A DNA stretch of 64,000 bases, taken from the NCBI RefSeq assembly GCF_016937515.1, contig NZ_JAFHKM010000002.1:4769001-4833000 (forward strand). Reading direction: 5' to 3'. A program made the translations under genes and the position numbers. Each line of letters opens with the position of its first letter. Within the stretch, counting starts at the first letter, position 1. The stretch comes from Cohnella algarum. GTDB taxonomy: Bacteria > Bacillota > Bacilli > Paenibacillales > Paenibacillaceae. The notes under the pieces are model-generated. The model saw only the letters and a program-made list of their open reading frames with translations. It did not search any database and was not told the origin of the DNA. This document shows positions 61,776 through 64,000 of this stretch, one piece after another.

Positions 61776-61817
61776 GAATGAAAAACGAATAATTTCAATA
61801 CGAGAGTAGGAATCATC

Positions 61818-63959
61818 ATGGCAAAATTTTTGTACAAAATCGGAAAATGGTGCGTACGATTTCCCTTGGCCGTTATTCTCATTTGGGTATTGGCGTTAGG
61901 AGGAACGGTTGCGCTCGGAACCGCGCTGCAAGGTCCCATTAGCAACGACATGTCCATTCCGGGAACGAAAGCGCAGGAGGCGCTGGATTTACTGAACGAA
62001 CAATTCCCTCAGGCGACGGGAGGAACGATTCGACTCATCTTCGCCGCCGAAAACGGAACGTTGGATGAGCCTGACAACCAGCTGACAATCCGGGACATGC
62101 TCGATGAACTCCGGAAGGATCCAGCTGTCCTGAACGCAAGCGATCCCTTCGAAACCGGAACCCTGAGTCCGGATAAAAGCATCGGCTACGCGGATATCAT
62201 CTACAATGTTCCCGCATCGGATGTAAGCGAGGATTCCAAAGAGCATGTGCTGGAAACGATCGAATCGACCCGGGCGGCAGGCGTCCAGACGGAGCTCGGA
62301 GGAGACGTGGCCATGTCCGAGTTGGAGATTCTGGGAATTTCCGAAATCATCGGCATCGCGTTCGCCTTTATCGTGTTGATTATCACGTTCAAATCCTTCC
62401 TTGCAGCCGGGTTTCCCATCGTTACGGCCATCGTAGGCGTAGGCATCGGCATTATGAGCGTGTACTACAGCGCGAATTTCTTTTCGATTACGTCCACGGG
62501 CACCATTCTGGCCGTGATGCTGGGGATCGCGGTCGGCATCGACTACGCCTTGTTCATTATTTCGAGACACCGGCAACAGCTGGGCGATGGCACGGACGTG
62601 AAGGAATCGATCGCCATTGCCAACGCCACCGCCGGCAGCGCGGTTATTTTTGCGGGACTAACCGTTATTATCGCGCTTGCCGGACTTTCCATCGTCAACA
62701 TTCCGTTTCTGACCGTGATGGGGCTTGCCGGAGCGTTTACCGTGCTGATCGCCGTCATCGTGGCCGTGACGCTGCTGCCGAGCCTGCTTGGTCTGGCCGG
62801 CGAAAAGCTGAAGCCGAAGGCGCCGAAATCGGCCGCCGGCCGCAAAACGGACAAAACGTCTTTTGCCTACAAATGGGGCCGATTCGCCGCCCGCTATCCC
62901 GTTCCCGTGATCGTCATCATTACTCTGTTGCTCGTTGTCGTCGCTCTTCCGGCCAGGCATATGGAACTCGGGCTGCCCGACAACGGTTCGAAACCGTTGG
63001 AGTCTACCGAGCGCAAAGGCTACGACCTGTTGTCCAAAGGCTTCGGTCCCGGCTTTAACGGCCCTCTGGTCGTCGTCGTGAAGGCAGGCGAAACGGGAGA
63101 TATTCTCCAGGAAGCCGCCGCGGAAGCCGATAAAATCAAGCAGCTTCCGAACGTAGCCGTCGTGTCTCCGCCGATCCCTAACCAAACGGGCGATCTCGCC
63201 CTCCTGAGCGTCATACCGTTGACGGGCCCTAACGACAAGGAAACGAAGCAGCTCGTGCATAGCATTCGCGATCTGGACGACAAGCTGATGGTCACGGGAA
63301 CGACCGCGATCAATATCGATATTTCCGAACGTTTGAACGAAGCGTTCCCGATCTTCGGAGCCGCCATCGTCGTCCTTGCCTTTATCTTGCTTACGCTCGT
63401 ATTCCGGTCGATTCTCGTCCCCGTCAAGGCGATCCTCGGCTTCGGCCTTTCCATTATCGCATCGCTGGGCGCGGTCGTCTTTATTTTCCAGGATGGCCAT
63501 TTGGCGGACATTTTCGACGTATCGAGCTCCGGCATTATTCTTTGCTTTCTTCCGATTCTGTTGACCGGCGTGCTCTTCGGGCTTGCGATGGACTACGAGG
63601 TGTTTCTGGTCAGCCGCATGCGCGAGGAATACACGCATAAAGGGAATGCGAAGAACGCGGTCGTGGACGGGATGGGATTGAGCGGCAGGGTCGTGACGGC
63701 TGCCGGGCTCATTATGATTTTCGTGTTCGGCAGCTTTATTTTCGTGGAGGATCCGATGATCAAAGTAATGGGCTTCTCCCTCACGGTAGGCGTCTTGATC
63801 GACGCGTTCCTCGTTCGAATGACGCTGGTTCCCGCGATCATGGCGCTTTTGGGACGCTCCGCCTGGTATTTGCCGAAGTGGCTGGACCGCATTCTTCCAA
63901 ATGTCGATATCGAAGGCGAATCGATTATGAAGGAGTTGGACCCGGCGGCGAAAAGATAA
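61818..63959 (+). CDS. MMPL-family (RND superfamily) transporter, YdfJ-like
   Basis: 713 residues, two MMPL repeats: one membrane segment at about 15-37, an extracellular domain to about 165, five segments to about 335, then the second half from about 365 with the same plan. Motifs: LGIAVGIDYALFIISRHRQQ and its second-half counterpart FGLAMDYEVFLVSRMREEY, the proton-relay regions. Such Firmicute transporters export lipids or drugs. AGGAATC precedes the ATG. Controlled by the TetR upstream. The stop is 41 bases from the window end. Confidence 0.95.
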   Translation: MAKFLYKIGKWCVRFPLAVILIWVLALGGTVALGTALQGPISNDMSIPGTKAQEALDLLNEQFPQATGGTIRLIFAAENGTLDEPDNQLTIRDMLDELRKDPAVLNASDPFETGTLSPDKSIGYADIIYNVPASDVSEDSKEHVLETIESTRAAGVQTELGGDVAMSELEILGISEIIGIAFAFIVLIITFKSFLAAGFPIVTAIVGVGIGIMSVYYSANFFSITSTGTILAVMLGIAVGIDYALFIISRHRQQLGDGTDVKESIAIANATAGSAVIFAGLTVIIALAGLSIVNIPFLTVMGLAGAFTVLIAVIVAVTLLPSLLGLAGEKLKPKAPKSAAGRKTDKTSFAYKWGRFAARYPVPVIVIITLLLVVVALPARHMELGLPDNGSKPLESTERKGYDLLSKGFGPGFNGPLVVVVKAGETGDILQEAAAEADKIKQLPNVAVVSPPIPNQTGDLALLSVIPLTGPNDKETKQLVHSIRDLDDKLMVTGTTAINIDISERLNEAFPIFGAAIVVLAFILLTLVFRSILVPVKAILGFGLSIIASLGAVVFIFQDGHLADIFDVSSSGIILCFLPILLTGVLFGLAMDYEVFLVSRMREEYTHKGNAKNAVVDGMGLSGRVVTAAGLIMIFVFGSFIFVEDPMIKVMGFSLTVGVLIDAFLVRMTLVPAIMALLGRSAWYLPKWLDRILPNVDIEGESIMKELDPAAKR

Positions 63960-64000
63960 CGAGCGGACAGACCCGGAGCTGTTCATTCGCAGGACAAAAT

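Overview
This window looks like the chromosome of a spore-forming, high-GC member of the Paenibacillaceae (Paenibacillus/Cohnella-like Firmicute). The basis is a GerA-type germination operon, CotF-like coat genes next to an alcohol dehydrogenase, YesM/YesN two-component pairs beside sugar ABC transporters, a T-box leader, an IDEAL-domain protein, an ECF sigma factor with a DUF4179 partner, and consistently strong AGGAGG-type ribosome binding sites, including on GTG and TTG starts. I found no rRNA, tRNA, CRISPR array, phage or insertion sequence.

Layout. 1-1.6 kb (minus): a coat-protein pair and a zinc alcohol dehydrogenase cut by the left edge. 1.9-6.1 kb: a DsbA-family oxidoreductase, a hydrolase/TetR pair, and a TetR/MFS efflux operon with a clear operator-promoter. 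6.2-8.5 kb: a GH105 pectin-side-chain hydrolase divergent from an AraC regulator, then an unlisted 44-residue protein. 8.7-16.1 kb: NamA, a membrane protein with a NarL-type two-component system, a degenerate HD-GYP protein and a thioredoxin-reductase-like flavoprotein. 16.2-20.1 kb (minus): a germinant receptor operon. 20.3-25.2 kb: a GlcG-type protein, a GreA/GreB-like protein, a DHA2 efflux pump with its TetR, an IDEAL protein behind a Fur-like palindrome, and a frameshifted DinB gene. 25.4-29.8 kb: ECF sigma/DUF4179 and the cadC-cadA cadmium-resistance operon. 30-33.4 kb: a secreted protein, then tyrS with a T-box, and a convergent TetR gene whose operator core is repeated at the tyrS promoter.

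33.6-42.1 kb is a xylo-oligosaccharide module: two ABC permeases, a lipoprotein binding protein, a GH43 beta-xylosidase, a polyol dehydrogenase, and a YesM/YesN sensor-regulator pair, with CcpA (cre)-like sites. 42.5-50.4 kb: a PPC-like secreted protein, two tandem DJ-1/PfpI proteins, an OmpR-type two-component system and a sugar-binding lipoprotein. The partner permease of that lipoprotein is cut and fused by deletion to the tail of a HlyD/RND adaptor. 50.4-59.9 kb: tandem hairpin repeats, then a LacI regulator with two operators and an Opp/Dpp-type transporter followed by a HAD hydrolase and a secreted protein. 60-64 kb: a protein of unknown role and a TetR/MMPL efflux pair sharing an operator.

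Two themes stand out. First, many regulators can be matched to repeated palindromes at their own and neighbouring promoters; the tyrS case is the most unexpected. Second, three frameshifts (a DinB gene and two adjacent permeases) are each repaired by adding one G to a short G run. That pattern suggests either homopolymer undercalling in the assembly or real recent decay, and it should be checked on reads before any of these genes is called broken.
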